In this document: piece after piece, positions 38,169 through 49,616 of the stretch
Layout of the letters: each line of letters begins with the position of its first letter
Position numbering within the stretch: the first letter of the stretch is position 1
Assembly (NCBI RefSeq): GCF_008274805.1
Contig: NZ_CP022579.1
Span: forward strand, 1,116,001-1,180,000
DNA from: Oryzomicrobium terrae
GTDB taxonomy: Bacteria; Pseudomonadota; Gammaproteobacteria; Burkholderiales; Rhodocyclaceae
Direction: 5' to 3'
DNA: 64,000 bases
The notes under the pieces: model-generated
Seen by the model: the letters and a program-made list of their open reading frames with translations, nothing else
What the model was told of the DNA's origin: nothing
Database searches by the model: none
Made by a program: the position numbers and the translations under genes

Positions 38169-39770
38169 ATGCAGTTTACCGACCTGGGCCTGGCGGCCCC
38201 GATCCTGCGCGCCATCGAGGCCCAGGGCTACACCACGCCCACCCCCATCCAGCAGCAGGCCATTCCCGTGGTGCTGGCCGGCCGGGACCTGATGGCCTGC
38301 GCCCAGACCGGCACCGGCAAGACCGCCGGCTTCACCCTGCCGATCCTGCACCTCCTGAGCCAGAAGCTCGGCGCCGCCGAGAAGAGCCCCCTGTCCAAGA
38401 GCCTCAAGCGCCCCCGCGCCCTGATCCTCACCCCGACCCGGGAGTTGGCCGCCCAGGTGGAAGAGAGCGTGCGCACTTACGGCGCCCACCTGCCCCTCAA
38501 ATCCCTGGCCATGTTCGGCGGCGTCGGCATGAACCCGCAGATCCAAGCCCTGCGCAACGGCATCGACATCCTGGTGGCCTGCCCGGGTCGCCTGCTCGAC
38601 CACGTGCAGCAGCGCACCGTGGACCTGTCCGGCGTCGAAATCCTGGTGCTCGACGAAGCCGACCGCATGCTCGACATGGGCTTCATCCGCGACATCCGCA
38701 AGATCATGGCCCTGCTGCCCCCTGCCGGCACCCGTCAGAACCTGCTGTTCTCGGCCACTTTCTCCGACGAGATCAAGGAGCTGGCCCGGGGCTTCCTGCA
38801 CAACCCGGAATCGGTGGAGGTGGTGCGCCGCAACACCCCGGCCGAAGCCGTGGCCCAGACCGTCATTCCGGTGGACAAGGACCGCAAGAAGGACGCCCTC
38901 TTGCACCTGTTCGAGAACCGGGGTTGGCACCAGGTGCTGGTGTTCACCCGCACCAAGCACGGCGCCGACGCCCTGGCCCGGCGCCTCGACAAGGAAGGCA
39001 TCAAGTCCGCCGCCATCCACGGCAACAAGACCCAGGGCGCCCGCACTCGGGCCCTGGCCGAATTCAAGTCCGGCAAGCTGGTGGCCCTGGTGGCCACCGA
39101 CATCGCTGCCCGGGGCATCGACATCGACCAGCTGCCCTACGTGGTGAACTACGAGCTGCCCAACGTCCCCGAGGACTACGTGCACCGCATCGGTCGCACC
39201 GGCCGGGCCGGTGCGGAAGGGGAAGCCTATTCCCTGGTCTGTGCCGACGAGCGCACCTATTTGCGCGACATCGAGCGCCTGATCAAGCGCGACCTGGAAC
39301 GGCTGGTGCTGCCCGGCTTCGAGCCCACCGAAGGCCCGTCCAGCGCACCCGCCAACCCGCAGCGCCAGGGCCGGGGCGGCCAGCCCGGCGGCCGCGGCAA
39401 CGGCGGTGGTAATGGTGGCAACGGCGGCCGTGGCGCCCCGCGGGGCCAGGCCCCGCAACGTGCTTCGGGCAATGGCCGCCAGGAACAAGGCGGGGCGCGG
39501 CGTTCCGAAGGGGGCGGCCCGCGCGCCAATGCTGGCGCGCCTTCCCAGGGACGAGGTCAAGCCAATCCCAACGGCCACGCTGGCGCACCGCGCCGCGAGG
39601 CCCGTCCGGACGATGGCCGCAGCCGCGCCGGCACCCCGGCGGAACCCCGGGGCGAACGCCATCCCGAGCGCAGCCACGACCAGCACCCGGAACGGCGCGG
39701 CGGCAACGGCGGCCGGGCAGCCCTGCTCGGCGGCGGTCCGGGCCACCGCAACGGCAGCCGGGGGCGCTGA
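38169..39770 (+). CDS. rhlE: DEAD-box RNA helicase RhlE
   Basis: A 533-residue ATP-dependent RNA helicase involved in ribosome assembly and RNA turnover. All motifs are visible: the Q motif ([14 protein letters not shown]), Walker A AQTGTGKT at 45-52, [28 protein letters not shown], and [10 protein letters not shown]. The core ends near residue 375. The last 150 residues are a disordered Gly/Arg/Asn-rich tail ([21 protein letters not shown]) likely to bind RNA. Its start is preceded by CCGGAG. A rho-independent terminator follows. Confidence 0.94.
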   Translation: MQFTDLGLAAPILRAIEAQGYTTPTPIQQQAIPVVLAGRDLMACAQTGTGKTAGFTLPILHLLSQKLGAAEKSPLSKSLKRPRALILTPTRELAAQVEESVRTYGAHLPLKSLAMFGGVGMNPQIQALRNGIDILVACPGRLLDHVQQRTVDLSGVEILVLDEADRMLDMGFIRDIRKIMALLPPAGTRQNLLFSATFSDEIKELARGFLHNPESVEVVRRNTPAEAVAQTVIPVDKDRKKDALLHLFENRGWHQVLVFTRTKHGADALARRLDKEGIKSAAIHGNKTQGARTRALAEFKSGKLVALVATDIAARGIDIDQLPYVVNYELPNVPEDYVHRIGRTGRAGAEGEAYSLVCADERTYLRDIERLIKRDLERLVLPGFEPTEGPSSAPANPQRQGRGGQPGGRGNGGGNGGNGGRGAPRGQAPQRASGNGRQEQGGARRSEGGGPRANAGAPSQGRGQANPNGHAGAPRREARPDDGRSRAGTPAEPRGERHPERSHDQHPERRGGNGGRAALLGGGPGHRNGSRGR

Positions 39771-39785
39771 GCGGTTGCAGCCGAC

Positions 39786-39816
39786 TTGATTGCCGCGCCG
39801 GCTTCGGCGCTATAAT
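39786..39816 (+). promoter_or_regulatory. Promoter-like element between rhlE and IS
   Basis: TTGATT (39786-39791) and a consensus TATAAT (39811-39816), 19 bp apart, lie after the rhlE stop and just before a terminator. Any transcript would be only about 45 nt. Confidence 0.35.
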
Positions 39817-39832
39817 CGACGCCACTGCATAA

Positions 39833-39864
39833 GGGCGGGAAGACGCGAGTCTTCCCGCCCTTTT
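39833..39864 (+). terminator. Terminator after rhlE
   Basis: A perfect 12-bp stem GGGCGGGAAGAC / GTCTTCCCGCCC, loop GCGA, followed by TTTTGTT. Confidence 0.88.
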
Positions 39865-39955
39865 GTTGGTCCCGAGATTCGTGTTTCGTGAATGAATCGC
39901 CCCGGAACTGGTAGACACCTCTGAGCCTTAAACTTAAGGCTCATAGGGAGGTGTC

Positions 39956-40234
39956 ATGAGCAGCAAGCGCTACACAGAAGAATTCAAGGTTGAGGCGGTC
40001 AAGCAGGTCACTGAGCGGGGCCATCCGGTGGTCGAGGTGGCGAGCCGGATCGGAGTGTCACAGCACAGCCTGTATGCGTGGCTCAAGCAATACAGCCTGC
40101 CGGCAGAAGCTCCGCAAGAGCAGCAGAGTCAGTCTGCCGAAATCCGGCACCTGAAAGCCGAACTGAAACGGGTCACCGAGGAGCGCGACATCCTAAAACA
40201 GGCCGCGGCGTACTTTCCCAAGGAGTCCTGGTAA
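39956..40234 (+). CDS. IS3-family transposase OrfA
   Basis: A 92-residue protein with the N-terminal helix-turn-helix YTEEFKVEAVKQVTERGHPVVEVASRIGVSQHSLYAWLKQY, followed by a leucine-zipper-like helix (EIRHLKAELKRVTEERDILKQAAAYF). OrfA binds the IS ends and, by -1 frameshifting, is fused to OrfB to give active transposase. OrfB lies in the -1 frame, and CTAAAAC at about 40193-40199 is a possible slippery site. GGGAGG lies eight bases before the ATG. Confidence 0.92.
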   Translation: MSSKRYTEEFKVEAVKQVTERGHPVVEVASRIGVSQHSLYAWLKQYSLPAEAPQEQQSQSAEIRHLKAELKRVTEERDILKQAAAYFPKESW

Positions 40235-41107
40235 GGTACGCGTTCATCCAGAGTCAGGAAGCCACGCACTCGGTGCGGTGCCTTTGCCAGATGATGGCGG
40301 TCCATCCCAGCGGCTACTACGCCTGGCGGGCTGAGCCTCTATCCCGGCGGCAGAAGGATGACCAACGCGTCGGCGGTCTCATCAAGCAGTCCTGGCTGGA
40401 GAGCCGGCGGCGTTTATGGCTACCGGAAGATTGCCCAGGACCTGCGGGACCTGGGCGAACGCTGCGGCAAGCACCGGGTCTATCGCCTGATGAAGCAGGA
40501 AGGACTGCGTTCGCAGACCGGCTATAGGCGGCGGACAGGCAAGCATGACAGACCTTCCGCCGTGGCGCCCAATCGGCTAGAGCAGCAGTTCAAGGTGCAG
40601 GCCCCCAACCAAGTCTGGGTCACCGACATCACCTACATCCGAACCTACGAGGGTTGGCTTTATCTTGCCGTGGTCCTGGACCCGTTCTCCCGCCAAGTCA
40701 TCGGCTGGTCCATGCAGTCCCGGATGGAGGCTGGGCTGGCCATTGATGCCTTGCTGATGGCGGTCTGGCGGCGCCAACCCAAAGGCGAGGTCACCATCCA
40801 CTCAGACCAAGGGAGCCAGTTCAGCCGCTTGGAGTGGCGGTCCTTCCTGAAAGCCCACAACCTGGTGGCCAGCATGAGCCGACGGGGCAACTGCGACGAC
40901 AATGCCGTGGCCGAGAGCTTCTTCCAGCTCCTCAAACGGGAGCGGATACGCCGGAAAATCTACACGAATCGGGAATACGCCCGGCGGGACATCTTTGACT
41001 ACATCGAGCTTTTTTATAACCCAAAACGTCGCCATGGCCACGCCAATGGCCTGGCTCCAGTAGAGTTCGAGAAGCAGTATTTCAGCAAGCTCGGGAGTGT
41101 CTACTAA
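40228..41107 (+). pseudogene. IS3-family transposase OrfB, frameshifted
   Basis: The N-terminal part (VRYAFIQSQEATHSVRCLCQ, SGYYAWR) runs in frame 1, but the rest (GVYGYRKIAQDLRDLGERCG onward) is in frame 2. The switch is at about 40405, where GAGAGCCGGCGGCGTT has one more C than needed for the family motif SGGVYGYR. The DDE core is intact beyond it: WVTDITYI, HSDQGSQFS and the catalytic glutamate in CDDNAVAESFFQLLKRE. The break may be a real mutation or a sequencing error; as written no full OrfB can be made. Confidence 0.85.
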
Positions 41108-41144
41108 AGCCGGGGCGATTTCAGTCCATTTGGCGCCATGGTGT

Positions 41145-44100
41145 TCAGAAACGCCCACTGATGCTGAAGTTTAACGATTGTGACGTGGTCACCGCATTGG
41201 CGGCGTTGTGGGTGTATAGCAACATTATGGACAGGCCATTCTTTAGCAGCAGACGTCCGCCCAGCGTCAACAACCATTGCTTGCTTTCTTGCACACCGTC
41301 GCTGAAGCTGTAGATCGGGCTGGACAGGCGGGGGTCGGCATAGGTCATCGTGGCCTCGCCTGCGCCCTGCAGATTGCGCTGGTAGGCCACACGTGCCTGC
41401 GGCGTCAGTAGGCCGACCGGTACAGCTATGTCGAACTGGCCGCGCAGGCCGAGGTAGGCGGTATCGTTGCGCACGGACTGACTGAAGTAAGTGAGAGCCC
41501 CGGGGCCGCCGCTTTCGGTGTAACGGCCGAGCGTGGCGCGCGCCAGATCTAGCCGCACGTAGGGGGCGACCAGCCAGTCCTTGCCGCGCCACTCATAACC
41601 CACGGTCGTCGAGCCAAATACCTGATGGCCCTTGCGCGAGCCAGATGCGACCACACCCGTATCGGTGATGCGCCGTGTCAGATCGAAGTGCAGTGCGCCA
41701 TAGCCGGCCAGTACATCGATGTACAGGTGGTCGAGCGGTCGCACACTGGCATAGGCCACTCCCATGATGCCCTGGCCGTTGCTGCTGGCGCTGTCGTCAT
41801 CGGCAAGATAGGTGTTGCGGCTGTAGCCTGCGCCCAGGCCGGCGGTGATCATGCGACTGAAGCGATAGTCGCCGCCGAAGCTCACGCCCGACGTGGATAG
41901 GCGCGAACCACTCTGGACGGCGCTGCCCTTCTGACTGGCCAGGTCGAGTACGCCACTGATCCACCAGGCGATGTCGCGGCGGACGCTGGCGCCGGTCGCC
42001 TGCGGCAGATCGGGCATTTTGTCATTCTGTCCGCTGGTGGCTGTCGGCGCGCTGGACGCGCCCAGCGCCGTCTTACGCAGGCCGGCGCGCAGGTAGGCCA
42101 GTTCACTGCCCTGGTAGCTCACGATATCGCCAACGTGCGCCCAGGTAGTGGGCTCGCGAAGTGGATCGTTAGTCTGGCCGAAGCTCAGGCCGAATGAGGA
42201 CTGCGCACCGCTATCACCGTGCAGGCTCTCCAACCGCTGCGTGAAGTTAGCCAGATGCGCCGTCGCGAAGCGCTGCACCGCTTGGTTTTGCGCGCGGACG
42301 ATGGACCTGACGGCGGCGTTTTGGGCTGGATCGGCCAGGGCCGCATAGGTAAAGCCGGCGGTGACCGTGGCCGTGCCGCTGGCGGCGACCACCACGATGT
42401 CCACCGAGCCTGGAGCATGGGCGCTGGTGATGACCACCAGTTCGGTATCACTGTTGGAGATGATGCGGGCGGCTGCACCACCGAAGCTCACCGAGCTCGC
42501 GCCGGCTAGGCGTGCTCCGCTGATGGTCACGCGGGTATTGCCCAGCGCACTGCCGGTGGCTGGCGAGACGCTACCGGCCGTCGGTCGGATACTGGCCACC
42601 GAGACGCTCACGCTGCTCGAGATGAGACTGTTGTTGCTGCTGTCGCCGTTGTAGACGGCCGACAAGTTATGGCTGCCGACTGCCAGCGTGGACAGCGTGA
42701 GGCTGGCGCTCGGCCCCGATAGCGGGACGGTACCCAGTGTGCTGGCTCCGTCCATGAAGCTCACGGTACCGGTGGGCGAGGCGCCACCCGCCAGGGTTGC
42801 GGTCAGCGTCAATGGGGCCTGTTCGTTGAGGGTGGCTGCTGAACTCGCTAGGGATAAGGTTGGCGTCGCCTTTCCCATGCTGACCGTCACTGCTGCGGAG
42901 GTGGCCGCTGTGTTATTGCTGTCGCCGCTGTACTGGGCGCTGATGTTGTGGCTGCCGATGGCCAGGGTGGAGGTGCTGAAGCTAGCCGTGCCGGAGGCCA
43001 CAGCGACCGTAGCTAGGGTGGCTCCCCCATCGCGAAAGATGACGGTGCCGCTGGGGGTGCTGCCGGTGATGGTGGCGGTGAGCGTCACGTTGCTGCCTAG
43101 GCTGGCGCTGGTTGGCGACGCACTCAGGGCCACAGCCGCGGCGACCTTGCCGACGGTGACGGTCACGGCGCTGCTGTTGGAAGCGGCGTTGTAGGTGTCG
43201 CCTGAATAGTTAGCGGTGATTGTATGGGTGCCGCTGGGGAGCGTGTTGATGGCAAGCGATGCCGAGCCACCCGAGATGCTGGCCGTGCCGAGTGTGGTGC
43301 CGCCGTCCATGAAGGTCACCGTTCCCGTGGCGGAGGCACCTCCTGTGAGCGTGGCGCTCAGGGTAACCATGGTGCCGTAAGTCACTGAGGTGGAAGAGGT
43401 CGACAGCACAAGTGAGGGTGTCAATTGCGTGATCGCGACGGTGGCGATGGACGAAGTAACGGCGGCATTGATGCTGTCGCCGCTGTATTCAGCGCTCAGG
43501 CTGTGCGTACCAATGGTCAGGGTGTTGGTGGTGAAAGTGGCGGTGCCACCGGAAACGCCGATCGTGCCCAGCGTGGTGCTGCCATCCTTGAAAGTGACGG
43601 TGCCGCCGGGCGCCGCGCCGCTCACGCTGGCAGTGAGCGTGATCGTGCTGCCGTAGGCGGCGCTGGCGCTCGAAGGATTGAGTACCACGGTCGGCGTTAG
43701 TTTCGTCACGACCAGTGTCGTCGATGGCGAAGTCGCACTGTTGTTGTAACTGTCACCGGCAAACACGGCACTGATTGAGTGGCTACCCACCGATAGTCCC
43801 GAGAGGACGTAGCTCGCACTGTTGCCAGATAGCGTTGCAGACCCCAATGTGATCCCGCCATCCTTGAAGGTGACGTTACCGGTGGCGGAGAGACTGCCGC
43901 TGAGCGTGGCCGTTACGACCGGCATAGCACCGTAGACGACTGAACTGTCCGACGTGCTGACCGAGAGCGTAGGGCTGTTGAGGGCGATGATCAGCGAGGA
44001 TGCCGAGGAAGTGGCCGCGGCGTTGCTGCTGTCCCCCGAATAGATCGCTGTGATGGTATGCGTACCGACCGACAGATTGTTGATGGAGAAGGTGGCCGCG

Positions 44101-44942
44101 CCGCCGGACAGTGTACTGGTCCCGATGGTGCTTGTGCCATCCTTAAACGTGACGCTGCCGGTGGGGGAATAGCCGTTGCTGACCGATGCCGTAAAGGTGA
44201 CGTTGCTGCCGTAGGTCGTCGACGAAGTGGAGTTTGTCAGCGTGATGGTGGGTGTGGCCGAGGCGACCGTGACGGTCAGCGGAGACGAGGTAGTGCCATC
44301 GCCATTGAAGACTGCCGTCAGCGAGTGGGTACCAGGTGCCAGGCTGCTGATGGACAGGCTGGCGCGGTAAGAGGAGATGCTGATCGTGCCCAAGTTCGTG
44401 GAACCGTCCTTGAAGGTCACCGTGCCGCTACCGGAAAAGGTTCCTGCCAGGTTGGCGGTCAGCGTCACGGCATCGCCATATGATGGGCTAGCCGATGAAC
44501 TGCTCAAGGAGATGGAGGTCGGCGTGGCTGCTACTGCCGTGACGGACCACTTTTCGGATCCCAGCACATTATTGCTACTGTCGTAGGAGGTGATTGTCAG
44601 AGTAGAGGTTCCGGCCTTTGTAGGCGTTCCTGATATGACTACATCGTAAATATTTCCTCCTGAGTCCGTTGTAAGTCCATTATCCCAATTCTCATAGGAG
44701 TAGTCCTGCATGTAGCAGTTACTGCAGCTCGGCGTGATGGTGGCGCTGTAGGCAACGCCAATCGTCGCGTTGGGCAACGCTGTTACCGTCTGGGCCTTGG
44801 CCTCTTGCAGGCATCCAAGCAGCAGAAATAGGATGGCGACTATCCATAAAAATTCCGGCTGCTGGTAAATTCTTCGTCGGGTTTGAATTTGCTCGGCCGG
44901 TGTAGACGGGCGGTCCGATACTACGTCTTTTTCGAGACTCAT
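41145..44942 (-). CDS. Autotransporter with Ig-like repeats and IPT/TIG domain
   Basis: A 1265-residue predicted surface protein. A long signal sequence (about 50 residues, charged N terminus then LWIVAILFLLLGC, cleavage near AKA-Q) leads to a Cys-containing domain (51-139), then seven Ig-like (Big_3-type) repeats of about 92 residues from 140 to about 785, each with TGTVTFKDG-like and GTHSLTAVYSGDS-like strands. An IPT/TIG domain follows, then an alpha-helical linker (AQNQAVQRFATAHLANFTQRLESLHG) and a beta-barrel autotransporter domain of about 280 residues ending in Phe (SLNFSISGRF). Passenger and barrel order is that of classical type Va autotransporters, not intimins. It may act in adhesion. 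Base composition is lower in GC than its neighbours. ATG 44942 is preferred over 45008. Confidence 0.85.
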   Translation of the reverse strand: MSLEKDVVSDRPSTPAEQIQTRRRIYQQPEFLWIVAILFLLLGCLQEAKAQTVTALPNATIGVAYSATITPSCSNCYMQDYSYENWDNGLTTDSGGNIYDVVISGTPTKAGTSTLTITSYDSSNNVLGSEKWSVTAVAATPTSISLSSSSASPSYGDAVTLTANLAGTFSGSGTVTFKDGSTNLGTISISSYRASLSISSLAPGTHSLTAVFNGDGTTSSPLTVTVASATPTITLTNSTSSTTYGSNVTFTASVSNGYSPTGSVTFKDGTSTIGTSTLSGGAATFSINNLSVGTHTITAIYSGDSSNAAATSSASSLIIALNSPTLSVSTSDSSVVYGAMPVVTATLSGSLSATGNVTFKDGGITLGSATLSGNSASYVLSGLSVGSHSISAVFAGDSYNNSATSPSTTLVVTKLTPTVVLNPSSASAAYGSTITLTASVSGAAPGGTVTFKDGSTTLGTIGVSGGTATFTTNTLTIGTHSLSAEYSGDSINAAVTSSIATVAITQLTPSLVLSTSSTSVTYGTMVTLSATLTGGASATGTVTFMDGGTTLGTASISGGSASLAINTLPSGTHTITANYSGDTYNAASNSSAVTVTVGKVAAAVALSASPTSASLGSNVTLTATITGSTPSGTVIFRDGGATLATVAVASGTASFSTSTLAIGSHNISAQYSGDSNNTAATSAAVTVSMGKATPTLSLASSAATLNEQAPLTLTATLAGGASPTGTVSFMDGASTLGTVPLSGPSASLTLSTLAVGSHNLSAVYNGDSSNNSLISSSVSVSVASIRPTAGSVSPATGSALGNTRVTISGARLAGASSVSFGGAAARIISNSDTELVVITSAHAPGSVDIVVVAASGTATVTAGFTYAALADPAQNAAVRSIVRAQNQAVQRFATAHLANFTQRLESLHGDSGAQSSFGLSFGQTNDPLREPTTWAHVGDIVSYQGSELAYLRAGLRKTALGASSAPTATSGQNDKMPDLPQATGASVRRDIAWWISGVLDLASQKGSAVQSGSRLSTSGVSFGGDYRFSRMITAGLGAGYSRNTYLADDDSASSNGQGIMGVAYASVRPLDHLYIDVLAGYGALHFDLTRRITDTGVVASGSRKGHQVFGSTTVGYEWRGKDWLVAPYVRLDLARATLGRYTESGGPGALTYFSQSVRNDTAYLGLRGQFDIAVPVGLLTPQARVAYQRNLQGAGEATMTYADPRLSSPIYSFSDGVQESKQWLLTLGGRLLLKNGLSIMLLYTHNAANAVTTSQSLNFSISGRF

Positions 44943-45407
44943 TTTTCTAATTTCTGGCAACGCCGCCGTCAGTTCCAAGCGAGAGCAGGAGTCTCGTTCC
45001 CGGCGCAAAGACGAGTGGGCGCCCGGCTGCCATGACGGCAGGGCATGAATGCATTCGTTGCTTGAGCAAATGGGCGAAGAGGGGGCTGAGGAGGAAGAGG
45101 CAATGATGGCTTGCGATACGCATGCGCATTACCCTGTCAGCGCGAATGCGAGGCGAATATACTTAAAATGGGTGCAGAAAAAAATAGTACAAATGGAGTA
45201 GGTAGGAGCGGAGTTGCATTGCCTGGGCTGGTGCCTGGCGAAGCGCTACAGCCCCAAAATGCACGCGGTTCTATCAGACTTTTTCGACCCTGGATGGTAG
45301 GTGCGATTCTGTGATCCAAAGGCTTATCCATTCCGAAGTGGCACGGTTATAGTTTTAGGTACAGCCTTTCCCAGCGTTTCCACCGTTCCGCCCTGCCGCA
45401 AACGATC
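44943..45407. other. AT-richer intergenic region upstream of autotransporter
   Basis: About 460 bp with no convincing gene; the small frames here have no support. It must carry the autotransporter promoter (-) and the ykgJ-like gene promoter (+). TATATT on the minus strand near 45157-45162 and TATAGT at 45348-45353 (+) are -10-like. The base composition resembles the autotransporter gene, so the presumed imported segment probably ends near 45.35 kb. Confidence 0.45.
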
Positions 45408-46061
45408 ATGGCTCCCAGGCAACCCGCGCACCCCCAGTACGCTGCACAACGCGCCATCCCCACCGAGGACGGCCGGGTCTTCTACGACATGGCCGACCGC
45501 GACAATCCCTGTGCCGGTTGCGGCGCCTGCTGCCGGCACTACCGGGTGTCGTTCTACCAGGGCGAAACCGACGATTACCCGGGGGGCCAGGTGCCCGCCA
45601 CCCTGACGGTGCCGGTCACCCCGTTCCGGGTCGCCATGCGCGGCACCGAAACCGGGGGCGGGCCCTGCGTCGCCTATGGCGCAGACGGCCGCTGTGGCAT
45701 CTACGCCCAGCGCCCCTCGCCGTGCCGCGAGTTTCCGGCGTTCCTGGACGACGGTTCCTGGAATCCGGAATGCCTGCGCCTACGTGCCCTGCTCGGCATT
45801 CCCCTGCCGGCGGAGGAGCAAGAGAGCACCGCGACGCCTGCTGGCGTTGTGGCCGCGTCCGACCCGGAGCCAGTGCATCTGCCAATGGTCGAGCTGCCGC
45901 CCCGGCGTGCGGCTGCTCCGTCCGACACGTCCCGGGACGTTGCTTCCAGCGCCCAAATCCTGCCCTGGCCGGGTGCTGCGCTCACCACTACGCCGGATTC
46001 CCCTGACTCCCCGGGTTCCCCGGACGAGGAGCCGCCCAATAGTCCTCCCCTGGCGGCCTGA
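45408..46061 (+). CDS. YkgJ-family cysteine cluster protein
   Basis: A 217-residue protein with the YkgJ/CxxCxxCC zinc- or iron-binding domain in its first 130 residues: CAGCGACCRHYRVSFYQGE, then GPCVAYGADGRCGIYAQRPSPCREFPAF. The family's function is unknown; related proteins are proposed metal chelators. The C-terminal 80 residues are Pro/Ser-rich and probably disordered. The start at 45408 is the first ATG; ATG 45489 is a shorter option. It marks the return to GC-rich core sequence after the accessory region. Confidence 0.82.
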   Translation: MAPRQPAHPQYAAQRAIPTEDGRVFYDMADRDNPCAGCGACCRHYRVSFYQGETDDYPGGQVPATLTVPVTPFRVAMRGTETGGGPCVAYGADGRCGIYAQRPSPCREFPAFLDDGSWNPECLRLRALLGIPLPAEEQESTATPAGVVAASDPEPVHLPMVELPPRRAAAPSDTSRDVASSAQILPWPGAALTTTPDSPDSPGSPDEEPPNSPPLAA

Positions 46062-46220
46062 ATTCCTCCCCGGCGGGGGAGCGCACGCGCCAGCAATGGC
46101 GGAAGGGGGCGCAGGGGCGCGGCTGCCGCGCCTCCTGACTGCCGTGCTTCCGGGCGCTAAGGTGTTACCTTCCAGGCACGTTATCCGATGCCCGGCCCAC
46201 CCTTCCTGAGATTTCCTGCC

Positions 46221-47036
46221 ATGACCGTTGCCGCCCCTTCCCACCCTGTCGCCACGGATGCCCTGGTGGCGGCCCTGTGCCAGGCCCGTCGTAGCAACCA
46301 GACCGTGACGGCGGCGCCCCTGGCCGCCACCCTGGCCGATCTGGCACAGGCTTACCGGGTCCAGGACGAGGTGGCGCGGCAGCTCGGCTGGTGGCAGACG
46401 CGGGCCGCCGTCGCCCACTGGAAGGCCGGCGGGCCAAACACCGCCACGCCGCCCAGCTACGCCCCCCTGCCGCCCGCCGGGGTCTGGCAGGCCCGTGCCG
46501 GGGCCGCGGCAGACGCGACCGGCCAGGGCTTCCATCTGATCGGTGTCGAGGCCGAACTAGCGTTCCGTCTCGGCCGCCCGGTGAGCGCGGCCGAGGCCGC
46601 CGCCCTCGATGCCAGCGCGGACCTGGGCGGCTTGCTCGACGGCCTGTGCGTCTCCATCGAACTGGTGGATTCCCGCTGGCAGGAAGCCCTGGCCGCGCCC
46701 GACCTGCTCAAGGCCGCCGACCTGCTTTGCCACGGCGGCCTGGTGCTGGGCGAATGGCAGCCCTACCAGCCCTGGTCGGGTCATGACTGGGCGGCCCAGA
46801 GGTGCGCCCTGGAGGTGGATGGGCGCGTGGTGGCGGAAGGGGCGGGCGGCCATCCCTGCGGCTCGCCGACCTGGGTGATTGCCCACTGGCTGCGCCACGC
46901 CACCGCCGGCGGCGCCACCCTGGCCAAGGGCAGCGTGGTCACCACCGGCGCCTGGCTGGGGGTGCATTGGGCCGCGCCGGGGCAAACCCTGACGGTGCGC
47001 TTCGACGGCATCGGCACGGTGAGCGTGCGGGTCTGA
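46221..47036 (+). CDS. 2-Keto-4-pentenoate hydratase-like protein
   Basis: A 271-residue member of the fumarylacetoacetate hydrolase superfamily, nearest to MhpD-type hydratases and 4-oxalocrotonate decarboxylases. The metal-binding pair is in GVEAELAFRLGRPV; LCVSIELVDSRW, and the C-terminal KGSVVTTGAWLGVHWAAPGQTL with FDGIGTVSVRV are family features. No other aromatic-degradation gene is adjacent, so the substrate is uncertain. ATG 46221 is chosen because MTVAAPSHPV begins the conserved region; the longer frame to 46188 adds only 11 residues. Confidence 0.82.
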   Translation: MTVAAPSHPVATDALVAALCQARRSNQTVTAAPLAATLADLAQAYRVQDEVARQLGWWQTRAAVAHWKAGGPNTATPPSYAPLPPAGVWQARAGAAADATGQGFHLIGVEAELAFRLGRPVSAAEAAALDASADLGGLLDGLCVSIELVDSRWQEALAAPDLLKAADLLCHGGLVLGEWQPYQPWSGHDWAAQRCALEVDGRVVAEGAGGHPCGSPTWVIAHWLRHATAGGATLAKGSVVTTGAWLGVHWAAPGQTLTVRFDGIGTVSVRV

Positions 47037-47511
47037 TCGACGGGCACGCCAGTGCCCGCCGTCCGGTGGATCGGGCGAGGTTGCTTCGCCGGACGATAGA
47101 TCAGAAAAACTGATGCAATCGGCCGGTGGAAAAGTAAAGGTCCGCGCCAGTCTTTGCGTTCGGCGATGGGCCGGTCGGAATGCTTCAAGAAAATTAAAGC
47201 ATTGGGGCCGCCCCGAAACATCAGGACACTGCGGCGGGCGGGCGCATTCCGTTGTCCGGGGGGGACGTGCCGGGTCGGGCAAGGGCGGCGTGACGGTGCG
47301 TGGGACAGCGTTGTCGCCGCGACGCCAGCGCGGGGTCTTGCGCCAGCAATGCTCCCGGCAATGTCAGCGGCCTGCGCTCGGGTCTGGGTGGCGTGGGGTG
47401 AAAAGGGCGAAGCGGCACCTGGGCGGGGCCGCTGCGGCGCTAGTGCCGATGCCGGCCGTGCCGCCGTGGCCATGCCCGCCACCGCCGCTTTCTGCTCTCC
47501 GCCCTCGGCTT
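47037..47511. other. Intergenic region between convergent hydratase and recQ
   Basis: About 475 bp without a supported gene. A small hairpin CGGGCAC / GTGCCCG (47041-47058) follows the hydratase stop. A degenerate copy of the hairpin repeat lies at 47136-47158. The rest is GC-rich and shows no codon bias that favours any frame. Confidence 0.5.
47136..47158 (+). repeat. Degenerate copy of dispersed repeat
   Basis: AAAGGTCCGCGCCAGTCTTT is very similar to AAAGTCCGCGCCAGTATTGG at 51124-51143 and, more loosely, to the copies at 12722 and 4621. Confidence 0.4.
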
Positions 47512-49431
<1,920 letters not shown>

Positions 49432-49616
49432 GGGAAGGGGACGTTGGCGGAAAAACGGCGGAAAGCAGGACAGGTCGGCGGACCGGGCCGGCGGGCGGGT
49501 CCGGTGGCGGCACCCGTTGGCCCCAGGCGGCGTGGTATGGCCGCTGCGGCCGGCGCGGCCAGACTCGGGTGGCGAATGCGCTATTCTACCCGCCCCGACC
49601 CCCTCCCTTGCCCGCC

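Larger units (their letters stand above)
39893..41123 (+). mobile_element. IS3-family insertion sequence
   Basis: An element of about 1.23 kb with two overlapping transposase frames. The left end reads TGAATCGCCCCGG then a spacer and GTAGACACC; the right end, read inward, is TGAAATCGCCCCGG then GTAGACACT, so the terminal inverted repeats are about 30 bp with mismatches and one indel. The ends TG...CA are typical of IS3. No clear target duplication was found beside them. A one-base insertion breaks orfB, so this copy is probably immobile. It lies between the rhlE terminator and the 3' end of a large autotransporter gene. Confidence 0.85.

Noticed and set aside
40190-40420. Programmed frameshift as the explanation for the orfB break
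   Set aside because: IS3 frameshifting occurs at the orfA/orfB junction; the break at about 40405 lies well inside orfB and has no slippery sequence.
39901-41107. IS ends placed at the inner GTAGACAC repeats
   Set aside because: The inverted similarity continues outward through AATCGCCCCGG on both sides, so the true ends are farther out, near 39893 and 41123.
42598-44525. Regular repeats suggestive of a CRISPR array
   Set aside because: The periodicity is about 275 bp in an open reading frame and encodes Ig-like domains; there are no short identical repeats with spacers and no cas genes.
45111-45314. 67-codon ORF upstream of the YkgJ-like gene
   Set aside because: No ribosome-binding site, no recognisable domain and no codon bias; more likely chance in AT-richer DNA.
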